Origin: Ypsolopha sequella
Taxonomy: Eukaryota; Arthropoda; Insecta; Lepidoptera; Ypsolophidae
Length of the DNA: 64,000 bases
Assembly (NCBI GenBank): GCA_934047225.1
Contig: OW203997.1
Location: 10,464,417-10,528,416 of the forward strand
Reading direction: 5' to 3'
Numbering within the stretch: the first letter of the stretch is position 1; the number at the start of each line of letters is the position of its first letter. The position numbers were made by a program, and so were the translations under genes. Below, in pieces: positions 11,670 to 24,200 of this stretch. The notes beneath the pieces are model-generated. The model was not told where the DNA came from, ran no database searches, and saw only the letters and a list, made by a program, of their open reading frames with translations.

Positions 11670-13120
11670 TTTTAATAAACTTGTAATTTAGTAAATCTAA
11701 AAAAAAAAATTAAAAAAAATTGTTTTTATTTTTATTATTGTTATTATTTTTTTAAGTCATATTTATCGGTATTTTAGGAAATTAAAACAAAAATATAATA
11801 ATTTTGAAGCAAATAAATTAATTCAACCCCTTCAGTAAATAATTAACTTCATCAGGCTTCACTTATAAAAATATGTAAATATTTTAAAAACGTAATAAAT
11901 AACATTATGAAACTAAATAAAGCTTATATCAAAAAAACCTATCTAATGTGAACTTAACAAACTTGAATACGAAACTAAAAATACCTAACTAATACCTCAA
12001 ATATATTAGCACCCTGAAAAAAAATAACCCACTTCAAAAAAGTACTTAATAAAAAATCTGGCACCGTCACGTCATGGGGAAGAGTGTCCTTTAACCTTGT
12101 TTTGATACAACTATCAGTAATCTTCACTGGCATCATTATCATAGCATGCACTAAACGCTAAAGTTCAAAAACTCAGCTTCTTTTTAATAACCCTTACGTT
12201 TTTCAATGAATATTGGTAGACCTTGAGTTTTACAAGTAAAACATTGAACTACCACTATTCGGAGTTTTACAGTAACAATCCCTTCTTTAAAGGTAAATGA
12301 CCGTAAGTGACCGATACCAAGGATAATGAGAAAACTGGAAATATTAAACGTACTTTTTGCAAATAAGGCATAAAGTTAATGGTCAAACGTAAAATGCACC
12401 GTCTTACAGATTAAATAAAAGCATCAGAATAAATATTTCCTTGTAACCTTGGAACTACTAAAAGGATTTTATGTGGTTTTTACTGTTATCAAGGGAGCTT
12501 CCAGGAAGGGGAAGGTTTTACGGTATGTTTTTATGACGCACAGTGACTACAGGTGTTTGAGCAATGACCATGTATTATGTTGGTTTGTACACGCCGCCAA
12601 ACAAATGTAAAATTGTTTGCGGACCTATGTATGTATGAGTATGTATGCGGTCTACTGAATTGGACTCAGAATTATGACTAATGGGAATTAGGGCCAATAA
12701 GGAGTTCATAAGCTCTTATTGAAACCTATATTACCTTATGCAAATCCGAACCATTGTTTTACTAATTTAATTAAACCTTATTTAAATACAAAATGAGCAT
12801 CTATATTTCAAAAAAATATAAGTTTATGTTTTGAAATATTTTATAAAATTTTGGTAAAACATGTGAACATTTTTGCAAAATGCAGTTCTGTTAGTTACCC
12901 ATTAATGAGACCTACTGTTATATATTTCTACATATTATTATATACCTAATATATTTGTAATTATTTATCTTATTGGGTAACTTACTTCAAAATGTCATTT
13001 GTTTTAGTACATAGATTACTATTCCCGCAAATTACTAATGCGCTCGGATGTGTCAGTTGTTTTTGGCTGCTTAGTGCTCTTAGCATCGCTGTCGAGTATA
13101 TTTTGTTCTTATTACCTACC
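11670..13120. other. Non-genic AT-rich stretch
   Basis: The first 100-200 bp, with a long A/T run, may be the 3' tail of the retrotransposon ending at 11669. The remainder shows no recognisable feature. Confidence 0.4.
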
Positions 13121-13749
13121 TATACACTGTGTCCCTCGTAAAAGTGCACATCCGAAAGTGGGTGAAATTAGATCTAAATATATCGACAAAAACAAAGTTT
13201 TTTTTTTTTTTTTTTACTTTTTTTTTATCTTGAAAAAATTATCCACCTGGGTATCTTTGTATGGGACGCGAGCGCAGTGCCTTTGGTTAACCGCTCGTAG
13301 AAAATATTGTATTTATGATAGAATGTTGTATTTTTTTTTGTTCGAAAGGTAATGGAATAGGCAATGATAAATAGGAATAAAAGTATAGTGAAACGGGGAC
13401 ATTATTTAAAAAATTGACTATTATTGAAAAAAAAGACGCATAAATTAAAGAAATAATCTTTTAGGATATTATTTTTATCGTAATGGTAGTTGATTATGTT
13501 TTGTTTTTGATTTGGTATGGGACGTCTATTTTTTAAGGATTATAACAGTTTTATTTCATTGCATTACTCGCGGTAGATCAAAAGTTATGACATATTTTAT
13601 ACATAGTCTCCACGGTAGGCAAAAAATATTTTAAAACGTAAATTTACAAAACAAAGATTTTCTAAAAAAAAAACATTTTTTTGTCGATAAAATAAGGTCT
13701 AGTTTCACCCCTTTTCGGATGTGCACTTGTAGGAGGGACACACTGTATA
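13121..13749 (+). mobile_element. TA-flanked TIR element, copy 1
   Basis: The left end TATACACTGTGTCCCTCGTA and right end GGAGGGACACACTGTATA extend into a ~50-bp TIR containing AAGTGCACATCCGAAA. TA at both edges suggests a Tc1/mariner-type target. No transposase remains. A second copy with the same interior (for example TGGGACGCGAGCGCAGTGCC) is at 51471-52061. Confidence 0.85.
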
Positions 13750-14137
13750 TTTATGGTTTGATCCTAAATAAATGTTATTAATACATATTTTTCTGACCGT
13801 TCTTAAACAAACGTCATTGTGAATTATTTAGACAAAGTCCCAGCGCATTAGCAACTTGCGGGGATTATACAATGTATGTCGTTTGTTTCTCAGTAAATGT
13901 TTCAAGTGGCAGCATGTTGGCAACACCAATATTAAATGTAGAATTTATGAATTGTATCTGGCAACTCTATTTCTCTTATGTGCTACCTTTTGTGCTAATG
14001 TACCACGAAATCTTATATAATATAATGTAATATAAACAGTGCAAGTTTAGCAAGATTCGGTGTTTTCAGTCAGTTCTACACCCCTATAGTGAACAATACT
14101 TCACCCACTCCATCAAACCATGAAGTCTTCACTACCT

Positions 14138-14833
14138 TTAAGACTGTACATGAACCCAGAGCATGAACAACGCCAGACTTTCAAGAATTTGTTTGAAGAA
14201 ATTCGGACTCTCCTTGTATTAAAAAATATATATTTGATTGAACTTTTATCTAGAGATTCTACTTATAAACAGTGAATCAAGATTTATACTTTTGTCAAAA
14301 AAAAATGTTTTTCACCCTCTTTTTTTTGGTTTTCAAACGTTCTTCTCAAGACCAATTTGTTTTTTTTTTTCATAAAATAGGCAATGGAGATATGAAGGGA
14401 ATCTACTTAAATCCAATATTTTTTTGTCCTACAAATACTTGTAAAAATACATTTGTTTTGTTGGTTTTTTATCAAGTCAACGTAGTTATAAGCAATGTCT
14501 TAAGATATATTAAAAAAAACAGACATAAAAATATATTCTCAACCTAATCTTAAGGGATCGATTTTATTATTTTTTTTTTTTCATATAATAGGGAATAGAA
14601 ATATGAAGTCAATCTACTTAAACTCAATACATTTTTACGCACAAAATATTTCAGTATAAGCTAAAAACACACAATTTGCTGTTTCGCTATGTGATCTATT
14701 ACGCGTCCAAGAAAAAGAGGCGAATGCGCTAACATATAATCGCCTCTGTCAAAAGCAAGTAAAGTATTTGCTATTGGACTTATTGTGCTAGACGGTTAAT
14801 AAAAATAGTTGCTAGGGTAGGCCATCCTCTTAA
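14138..14833 (-). mobile_element. TTAA family A, copy 1
   Basis: It is bounded by TTAA at 14138-14141 and 14830-14833. Reading the minus strand, it starts TTAAGAGGATGGCCTACCCT and carries TTGGACGCGTAAT and TTAAGTAGATTGACTTCATA inside. It ends with a decayed inverse (CGTTGTTCATG...CTTAAA). It encodes nothing recognisable. Confidence 0.8.
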
Positions 14834-15687
14834 CAGAGTTGAATGCAGAACAGCAGACACTCAATTTGTTTATCGTTGTCCTCGACTTTTCATCAAAGGA
14901 GTTCTCTGTGTTTTTCTTGCTCGTATCGAGATAGCAGGCGTTTTGATCAGTCAATCGCCTTCTTTTATAGACTGATTCAAAATAAAGTTACCATTTTACT
15001 TGGCCTATTCTTTTTTCGCCAATATTTACGATAATATTTACGATTTGAGCGGGCATTATGCTTTATTAAATTAAAATAAAAACCTGTCAAGTGCGAGTAG
15101 GACTCGTGCCCTGTGGGTTCCGTACCATTTAAAAAGTTAATATACCTTAATAATATAAACAGAAATTACAAAAATTATTACTTAAACAAAACTGGAAAAT
15201 TTAATTTATTGAGTATTTTGGGACGTAACCCCTGAATAACTACATAATAAATTAGCATTTTCAGTATTTGTTGTTTTTATATAGCAAATCGTACATAATA
15301 TAAAGAAATTACAAATTCCCAACTGCTTTGGTCTTTGAGATAGAATTTAGAAGTATTGAGGGTCGCCTCGCTCCGCTCGGCTTCGCGTGGCCCCCAATAT
15401 TTATTTACATGTAAACCTAACACGCTCCTCCTCGCTCTGCTCGTCGTCGCACCTATTTTTCACTTTTTGTAGAAAGACTTTCGATTTCCGCTTTTACAAG
15501 TGGCGGGCATTTTTCAATTTGCAGAACGGCAAATTGCGTATCAGCGAGCGTTTGGAAACTGACGACGCCGCCGTTTGTAAACGGCATAATTTTAGTATTT
15601 GCCTGCCACATACCTACATACATATTAAATATTTAAATTGTACATTGTATATATTTAAATATACTCGAGCCTGTCTCAGAAGTGTCT
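14834..15687. other. Non-genic stretch with a GTCY-repeat fragment
   Basis: 15088-15128 carries CAAGTGCGAGTAGGACTCGTG followed by GGGTTCCGTACC, one end of the GTCY-associated repeat. 15360-15445 is a GC-rich block (CGCTCCGCTCGG, CTCGCTCTGCTCGTCGTCG) resembling, in inverse, 24965-25055. A 136-codon plus-strand frame at 15387-15797 crosses this block and the family-B element and is not considered real. Confidence 0.45.
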
Positions 15688-16118
15688 TTAAGGCGATATG
15701 CGAAAAAAACACGAGTGTTTCTTTTCTGTGTATTTCTCGGAATATACGGAAAATTTTAATACATTTCTGGTATATGTATTTTGACTATATAATCTAGAGT
15801 TTTGAAATTGGAAAACATGTTTGAATAAATTTTCCTCGATAGAAATAATTGTTGAAATGAGGTCTTCAAACACTTTTTCTCCTCGTTTGACGAATAGGAA
15901 CCATATACAGAACTCAAACATATTTTATTAGGTTTATTAGGTGTGTTTCAACAATATCTACAGATTCAATATTTGAAATTTTGCTAGCTATTTTAGTTTT
16001 TTTAATAAAAATATAAAACCAACTTTTTTCCCTTTTGCCTTGAATCCGCCCCTCTCGCACTGCGCGATTTTCTACTTGGAGTGACAGTGACAAAAATAAA
16101 ATTCGCATAGCTTCTTAA
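15688..16118 (-). mobile_element. TTAA family B, copy 1
   Basis: TTAA at 15688-15691 (TTAAGGCGATATGCG) and 16115-16118. The interior is the reverse complement of the copies at 44702 and 55722 (for example CCCCTCTCGCACTG against CAGTGCGAGAGGG). It is more diverged than those two. Confidence 0.7.
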
Positions 16119-16130
16119 TTATAAAAATAG

Positions 16131-16500
16131 CTGTAAGGAAACTACATATTCTCTCAACTATGCTTCTAAAAATGGGTTATCTGTTATCATCACCAGGTAA
16201 GCAATATGTTGATTCCAGTTTCAAGAATAAAATAGTACATATTTCATGTATTATAAAATTCAATATAAAACATAATTACAAAAATAGCTGTAATGAAGCC
16301 ACATGTTCTGTCAACTTTGCTTCTAAAAATGGGTTATCTGTTAACATCACCAGGTAAGCAATATGTTGATTCCATTTACATGAATAAAATAATACACATT
16401 TCATGTGAAATATAAAAAATATTACAAAAATAACTGTAATGAAACCACATAATATTATTCTATTAACTATACTTCTAAAAATAGGTTATCCGGTATCACT
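16131..16500 (+). repeat. Three tandem units with an exon-like 66-bp core
   Basis: Cores at 16131-16196 and 16288-16353 are 66 bp each. Each is preceded by AAAAATAG and followed by GTAAGCAATATG, so each looks like an internal exon with acceptor and donor. They translate to CKETTYSLNYASKNGLSVII and CNEATCSVNFASKNGLSVNI, respectively, before TR. A third, diverged unit starts at 16434 and has lost the donor. Spacing is 157 and 146 bp. No gene using these was found. Confidence 0.7.
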
Positions 16501-18138
16501 ACCAAGTTAGCAATAATCTTGATTCTAGTGAGTTTTACTAATGACTGCTAAATCCGCAACTGAAAGTCTAAGAAGCGCTAAGAATTCGATTTTTCTGCTT
16601 TTTATAGGAAAGTTTACAACAAAACAACAATATTTTTGTATAATTTATTACAACACACCATTAAGATCAATGAAATAACATGGATAACATATTATAAGAT
16701 ACTTCAATTTAATAAAATCGATAAATATTTCAGTAAAAAATATTATTCCATTTTATTACGTTGCATTATTAATATTAAAGATGTTTTCCCTTTTACAATA
16801 AGTCGCGAAGTTTGGAACTACAGAAATTCATCTGTTATTTGATCCATTATTTTTGGTATAATTACAATCCAATTAATAAATAATACTGTATGCTTAGTTC
16901 TGCATAAGAAATTACGTTATGTGAATATGAACTGGGCATAGTCATGCCCGGTTCGCAAACTTTGCACCAGGTTTAATTAGACGTAACGTAAGGATCAAAG
17001 TATAATTATTTAATTATCCTAAATTTACTCACCTTAATTATGATCTTAATTACCTTAATTATTATTTATGTACTAAATAACAAGTTTAGTACAGTCACGT
17101 ATATCAGATAAAACGAAGATAAGGCGGCCACGTACCTACATTTGTTGCCAACTCATGTAAAGCGCTAATAGGTACCTACTAATTTAAGAACTGTCATAAG
17201 ATTAAACATACTAATATTATTATAAAAAGCAAAACAAATACAAGTAATTGTTAATTAAATCTTTACTTTTTTATGTATCGAAAGATGTTCCTATAATTGA
17301 AATTTCACCTGAAATAGTTTTAGGTCATCGTTCTAGCTAGCTGGAGTTCTCTCCAAACTGTGCCTTCATTCGATATATCCAATCGGTCATCTAAAACATT
17401 TGTAACTAGTTCGATGCCACATCAGTCTACTAATTTTCAGAGCTAAATTTGCCACCCTATATCTTAGCTTGATAGTTTCAAAATCAATCCACCAAACCGG
17501 ACTGTGTTCGTAATTATATTAAACTGTGGAAATAATCTTTGACATGTCCTACCATTATTGTTCACACCTTTGATTTCGGGCTCTGACTTCTAAGCGTGAG
17601 GATTCTAATTCTAATAATAGATCTAATAATTATTTCTGTATGCTGATATGTGGCTTTTAACAAATGTTATTGTAATTTCTGATACCTTGTAAAACCTTGA
17701 AAATTAACATAGGTTTCGAGGAGCAGAGGTCACGTCATTTTATTAAGATGTCTGTATTGTGTGTCAATAGCATACAAAAACAACTCTGTGACTATCTGTC
17801 AGTGTCAGGCTATAAATAATATTTAGTGACATGGAATTCTTTTTTACATTGGTCGTCATCAAAGAGATGTTACCATATTTTTACCATCGATTTATCAGAA
17901 ACGGTAAACATGCAATGAGGAGTGAATAATTTACTCTTTGATATAAACAGCAGTTCTCTTTTTGTCACCTCTCTTCCCACATCACATTATTGTTCATCTG
18001 ACTACCTTACTACGTAAAAATTAAAGCTTCTTCAACCGTATTTACAACTTTTAACCTGTTTTAAACCCTTAAATTTTAAATAGGGGAATTTTCTTTCTTA
18101 AAACTGACGCTAAAGATTTCAATTGCCAACTCTTAATT
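16501..18138. other. Stretch downstream of the JHBP-like gene
   Basis: The minus strand from 18138 downward is presumed 3' UTR for a few hundred bases. No other gene or recognised repeat was seen. Confidence 0.4.
17738..17743 (-). terminator. Candidate polyadenylation signal of the JHBP-like gene
   Basis: This is the first AATAAA seen on the minus strand downstream of the stop, about 400 bp away. AT-rich DNA makes chance hexamers common, so this is only the nearest candidate. Confidence 0.25.
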
Positions 18139-18290
18139 CTAATAGACAGCAATATCATCCAAAGGCTGAGATTTAAAGTACATTTTTATCGCACTGAAGA
18201 CCTTCTTAACAGGTGTGTCCAAGAATGGTCTACCGAAACCATCCATCAGTATCTTCCAGTTTTCATTCATGAAACTGATCATGGGGCCAC
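18139..18290 (-). CDS. JHBP-like gene exon 5: C-terminal helix and stop
   Basis: The acceptor TATTCCAG precedes the exon and it ends in TAG at 18141-18139. It encodes GPMISFMNENWKILMDGFG and a final amphipathic stretch ending DDIAVY. The F(M/L)NENW motif is the standard start of the C-terminal helix in takeout/JHBP proteins. The terminus is full length for the family, so the gene is not truncated. Confidence 0.94.
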
Positions 18291-21200
18291 CTGGAATAAT
18301 TAAAAAACACCTTTTAGTATACACAAGTAAACCGTAGGTACTGTGAAAAATCGACCTTGATACAAAGATTTCTTTGCCTTGATAACCGATAGTTTATGGG
18401 TGTTGGTATATATATGGGACAAGTGCTAGTAAGACTCACGTCTTAAGGGTTCCGTCCAGTGGGTCTACCGCGTAATTCTCATTTTCATCAACATCAACTT
18501 GAGATTGAAATTTTCCGTGCGTGCGATGACGCCCGCCTAACATGCCATCTCTTTTCCACGCGTTGAATTTCGCTTGCATTTGCTTGAAGTTGATACAAAT
18601 GAGAATTACGCGGTGGAGCCCCAGGTGCGTCTATCACATAACATAGCCTCACAAAATCAAACTTGAGCCATATTTACTGTATTTTAAAATGCCATCAAAA
18701 AATAAATGTAAAAAGGGTCGCGTTCAATACAAAGACAGTGCAGGATAATCGGTTTCGCCAAAAAAATAATAGGGATCAAATTGGGTGCAACGTGTATGGA
18801 CGTTTCTTCAGTCATATAATAACTGTAATAATGTATAACGTTCTTCACTTGTTTTAAAAGAAAGTTTGTCGGGGTTTTTGCTACTGAATATGTAGAACTT
18901 GGCAAGTTTTCATAGCTAAAGTTTAAATGTCATACATGCAAATAATGAACTATGAAAACTTGACAAGTTCTACATATTCAGAAGCAAGGACCCTAACAAA
19001 CTTTCTTTTAAAACAAGTGAAGAACGGTGCGGCGTACTTTATTACAGTTATGATATGACTGAAGAAGCCTCCACAAACTTCGGCACCCAAAATCAATTAT
19101 TTTTTCGGTGAAACCAACAATCCTGCACTGCCTTTGTTCTGAACTCGGCCCTCTTTTCACATTTTGGTTTTTAATAGGTTATCAATGATTTTTGTAAAGT
19201 TAATAATACATATTTTATTAGCCTTTTGCCGCGGTTTCATCCGCGCGAATGTAATTAGACGCGTGTTATGAGAGTCCCGTGTAAACCGTTTAAGGTTAAA
19301 CGTCAGTCGTTCGGTACAAAGAGCACTACTTAATTATTATTTTTTGTTAAGAACTTAAAATCGAAAAATATATTGATTTGTGGCAATTCACGCCAATAGT
19401 TCAGTATAAGTTAGATTTATAAATCAACAGTTTGAAATTAAATGCACAATTAATCAGGATAAATTCGTTGCGAAAAATCGTCTGTCAAACGTGATTGTGC
19501 AGCTAACTTCAGGCCACTACGAACCACGATGGTATGGACCCTAGAATATTCTAAGGTATGGACTATGGTGGTTGATGGTGGTTTGACACGTCAATGGTCG
19601 ATCTTGAAGTCCGTATGGGTTTATTCGGTTTGTTTATGTAACCGACTTGCCAACGATAGCTAAGCATGGTTAATCAGTTTATTTTGATAACCACACTTAA
19701 GGAAAGGTTGCAGATTAGCCAACTTCCAGTTAATAAATTGAAGTATAATAAAAATAAAACACGAGTGTGGTAAAATTGATTTTACGAACAGTTTTGATGC
19801 ATATAAAACATATAAAAATGTTGTACTAGTAAAAGTAAACTGCGATAGAAATAAATTTCTATATTTTAATACTTGGCAATTTATCCATTGCAAGGAGATA
19901 CTTTCTTTTCTGTTTTTCTATACCACAATGATAAAAGTAAAATGTCTCATTAAAAAAAAAGTGCACATGCATCTACTTACTCAAAATTTTGTTTCCGTTA
20001 AAAAGGTTCGTAAAGTTGAAATGGGCTCCGTCTTTGAGATCGTACTTGTATTTGTAGCTGCCAAGTTCCATCACATCTTTACCATCACCATTCTTCACAA
20101 TACTGAAGGGGATAGTGATATCAATTTGCAAGTTTTCTGGAAAAGGAAGAAAAATAGAGTTAACGCTACCATTTCAAAGAAGATAGACGCACATATAGAG
20201 GCTTTACAATACCTCCTTCTCATCTATTGATCTATTTTATGGATCAGAAGCTAGTTTTAAGAGGGAAGTAATAAGCAAGCTACTTAATAAATAGATATAT
20301 AAATAAGAATGTCACTGCATACTATATTCGTAACAAATAATTATCAACATCCTCTATCCTAGTTCCCTACCCTACCATACACACACACACACTTACACTT
20401 ACTCTGACATCCTACACCGCTAACCTTTCAATATTACTATTTTGCTGTACATAAGGTCTTTCATTTGAAATGGAAAGTAATTTAGGAGGTAATTCAGTAT
20501 CGTTAATACATCACATTCCACTGCAAAGCACTTTTTTTTGCGCCAACTTTTTTTCACTTCTAATGTATGGACAAATGGAGAAAAAGTTCGTGCAAAAAAA
20601 GTACTTTGCAGTGGAATGTAATGTATTAACGATACTTAATCACCTCCTAAATTACTTTCCATTTAAATTGAAAGACCTTATATAAATATATGTATTTTTT
20701 CTTCTTGGTCTTTGAAGTTCGTTTTAAATCTATTATTGTAGAAAATGTAAAACCGTAATTGGCATAAGTTTTGATGTTATTAGCTACGATCATAAATGTT
20801 TAAGGCTGTGGTTTTTGGAATAACAATAAAATAAAATAAAAATAAAATTTAGAAAAGAGGAATATTCATGCAATTGTTTCCTTGCGTTTTGAAAGTAGGT
20901 AATTTTCATAGTTATAGTCTTATTTTGGCAAAATCGAAGCCAAAGTTCAGTAGGAAACACTCACTCAATTTGATGATGGCCTCGCCATCACCAGAAATGG
21001 GAAGGATGAGAAGTCGCCCGCTGGCTTTGTACTGTCCTCTCATGTTGATGTCGGAGTGGTACACTAGATGAATCTGGTTCTTCTTCATATCAACGCTGTA
21101 ATGAAATGAAAAGCAAAATTAAAATACCGTTCATTATAAGACAGACAGATAAAAAACAGGCACAAATTTTAGATCTTTTGTTCAGGTTAAAGAAATCGCA

Positions 21201-24200
21201 TCAATTAAATTCCAATTTTTGTATGAAATTTTATATTTCTCGAATAGTTTACTGTAAATTTATAAGTTTAGGTGCAAATAACTCACATGATACAAGTATA
21301 AGAAAAATGAGTATTTTGTTAAGAGCGCACCGAGCTTCTTACACAGTCAAACACATTTTTATAATCCTTGTTCGAAGTAGTAAACAATTAAATTAAAATC
21401 TAGGGAAATATATTGGATCTATTGGGTATATTTACTAGACTGTATACACGATGGAAACACGATTTAATAAAATTAGCTCGATAGAATAAATTCGCAAAGT
21501 TACCTATTTTCGAGTAATTTTTTCCTCTATTTCCCTACTTTTTTATATAGATAAGTAATTTGATATCATTATTTATTTACTAAAATAAAGTTCATATGTG
21601 GCTGGAGCGTTTATACACGATGGTTTTTATTTAAGAACAATATAATGAAAATAACAACGAAAAACGTTGAAAAAGTGCAAAAGTTTGGTTATTATCTTTA
21701 CTCTTTACACGTAAAGAAAAAGACAGAGACAAAAGCAAACGCTCGGTGCGCCCTTAATGAAGAAGCTTGTAGTTCCGTTCTCGATACTATGTTGTAACAA
21801 TAATAGAAACTATGTAGAAACGAAGAAATATACAATGTCATATATAGGTAAATACTAGGTTAAGGAATTAAGGAAACAAGAAATAGTATTTTTCATTACG
21901 AGTGCGGAAAGCCTGTCATTGCAAAGAGTTCCGACAAATGTCTACCCGAGCCGAGGCGCAGCCGAAGGTGAGGGTTGACAGTCGGAACAAGTTGCAATGA
22001 CGGTTCCGCACGTGTAATGAACAACTATTTTTAATACAGTTGCGAAAAAATGAAGCAATTTAATAAAATTATAAAACCACAATAAACTCAACTAACTAAT
22101 ACTCCACGCAATAAATTCTTTGTATGTAGATATGTAGCGACTTTTTGACTTTTCCGGTCAAATGTTCTCCGAAGCATTTTGTGCAATTATACTGAGTTCC
22201 GGTGCTGTTAATTCAAATAAAATATCGTCGAAATTTCTCATTTTGTGCAACAAACAACTAAACCCGCAAAGAAAATTTTTGGAAAATGGCGCCATCTGTA
22301 AAAGATTATAAGCAGTGATTTTTTTTGTTTTCTTCACCCATTCTGGGTAGGCAAAGGGAACTTTGCCCATACAGCCAAGTCTTCAGTAGAATTTTTTTAT
22401 TGATATGAAATGAAAATGAAATTTAATGAGATGAAATGAAATTAAACCTAACCTAACTCATTGAATCAAATCATTAAATGTGATATTGAAACAAATTAGT
22501 ACCTTCTTTTTAGAAATATTTGCATGAATCATAAAAACTTCTATGATTTTTTTTTTGTAAAAACTTCGTGGTTGGTTTTTTCTTTTTAATAGACATTATT
22601 TTGACAGTTGGGAAAGAGAACGCACGAGTTCGGAAAAGGTAAAGAAAAAGCTCGAGTATGTAATAGCCTACATCCCGAACGCTATACGTCCCTGCAATAC
22701 GCCACTTTTTGAGCAACTGTATTAAAAAAACATTTGTGTAATTGTTAAATTAAACTTTTGAAAAATAGACCATTGTGGAGGCAAAAATTATGAAAAATTC
22801 ATGTTATCATATACGTTTGATGAGGCTGGCAAGAGACCGACGAAAATGGCGTGGGGAAGAATGATGATGATGATGATGAGCACAAATGAAAAAGTAAATA
22901 AATAATAAAATAAATAAAAAAAAAAAAACAATATAGGTACCAATATGCAGCAATTAAAAATTTGATTGTAAAAATATATCTTGAAGGAATCTTTGAAAAA
23001 CCCTGAAAAAATGTATGTCCCCCACCCCTTAACTCCAAAACTGGTGAACCGAAACATAATATGTTCATATTATGAAAAAAATCATGGTAATACGTGTTTA
23101 CGTAAAAATTTGGAAAATAAAGCGGTTAAGAAATTCACGAAAAACAATAAACAAATTAAATTTATCATCCACATTACCCCAGGTCCGCGAGTCTGACTCG
23201 CACTTGGCTGGTATTTTTGTTAACTCTTGTGTTTTAAAAAAATTTTTGTCTTTATGTACATTTATGAAATACTAAATATCACCAAGGGTTTGCTAGTAGA
23301 AATCTCTTTCATTGATAAGCTCACCTTTTGCTTAAACTGTAAGATTACTGATACTTGTTATACGTTTTATGATTATGTGCAATAAACAATTTTGAATTTA
23401 AATTTGAATTTGAAAGCTCTCTTAGTCTCCTTCTCTCCAAACAAAATGATTGCATTGCTGTTTACGGCCCCTGTCTTTATGCAAAGACAACGCGACACAT
23501 TGAGCGCGTGCAAAATGCATGTGCCCGCAATGGCTTCCGTATCCCCCCACGATCACATAACGTCACTCCTTATCTTAATTCAGCCAATTTTAAATTCGGA
23601 GGGTCGTCGTCAGCTTCAACTTACTGTTTGGCGTTGTGAAGACTGGTTATCTTGGGTATTTACATTACAAAATTACGTGGTCATCTTATGGCAGTAGATG
23701 CAACACCAGGATAAATCTTATATAATGTCCAAATCACAAATCTACTGCATTTAGGGCTAGTTTTAGGTATGGCATCAAAATGTAGGAAAAGTCTAAATAC
23801 AACCCGTACGAATCAAATGTGCACTCCGATGTAATGCAAGCGCTCAGTAGCGATAGCATCTTTGTCCAAATGACGTCACAGCGCGAGGTGCACAGTTAAT
23901 TCGTACGGGTTGTATACAGAGTGCTTGGCAATTCGACCTATTCCTTGAAAGGAGTTATACTTGAGATTATTTCCAACGAATAATGCCTATCAATTAGGGG
24001 TCGAAAATGATAATTTTTTCTCAAGTAAAACACGTCGATATTGCGAAAATTACAAAGTAAACAAGGTCTTTTATTTCTGAAATTATGGGAATTCGGGGCA
24101 TGTTTTTTTTTATAAATGATCACTCATTTATCAATAATCAGAATAATAACAAAGAAGTGCCGAGAGAGGAGTAGTTATTTTTAAATTATTTTTTTTTGTT

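Noticed and set aside
15387..15797. 136-codon plus-strand open frame
   Set aside because: It runs across a GC-rich repeat block into the TTAA family-B element and has no domain or splice support.
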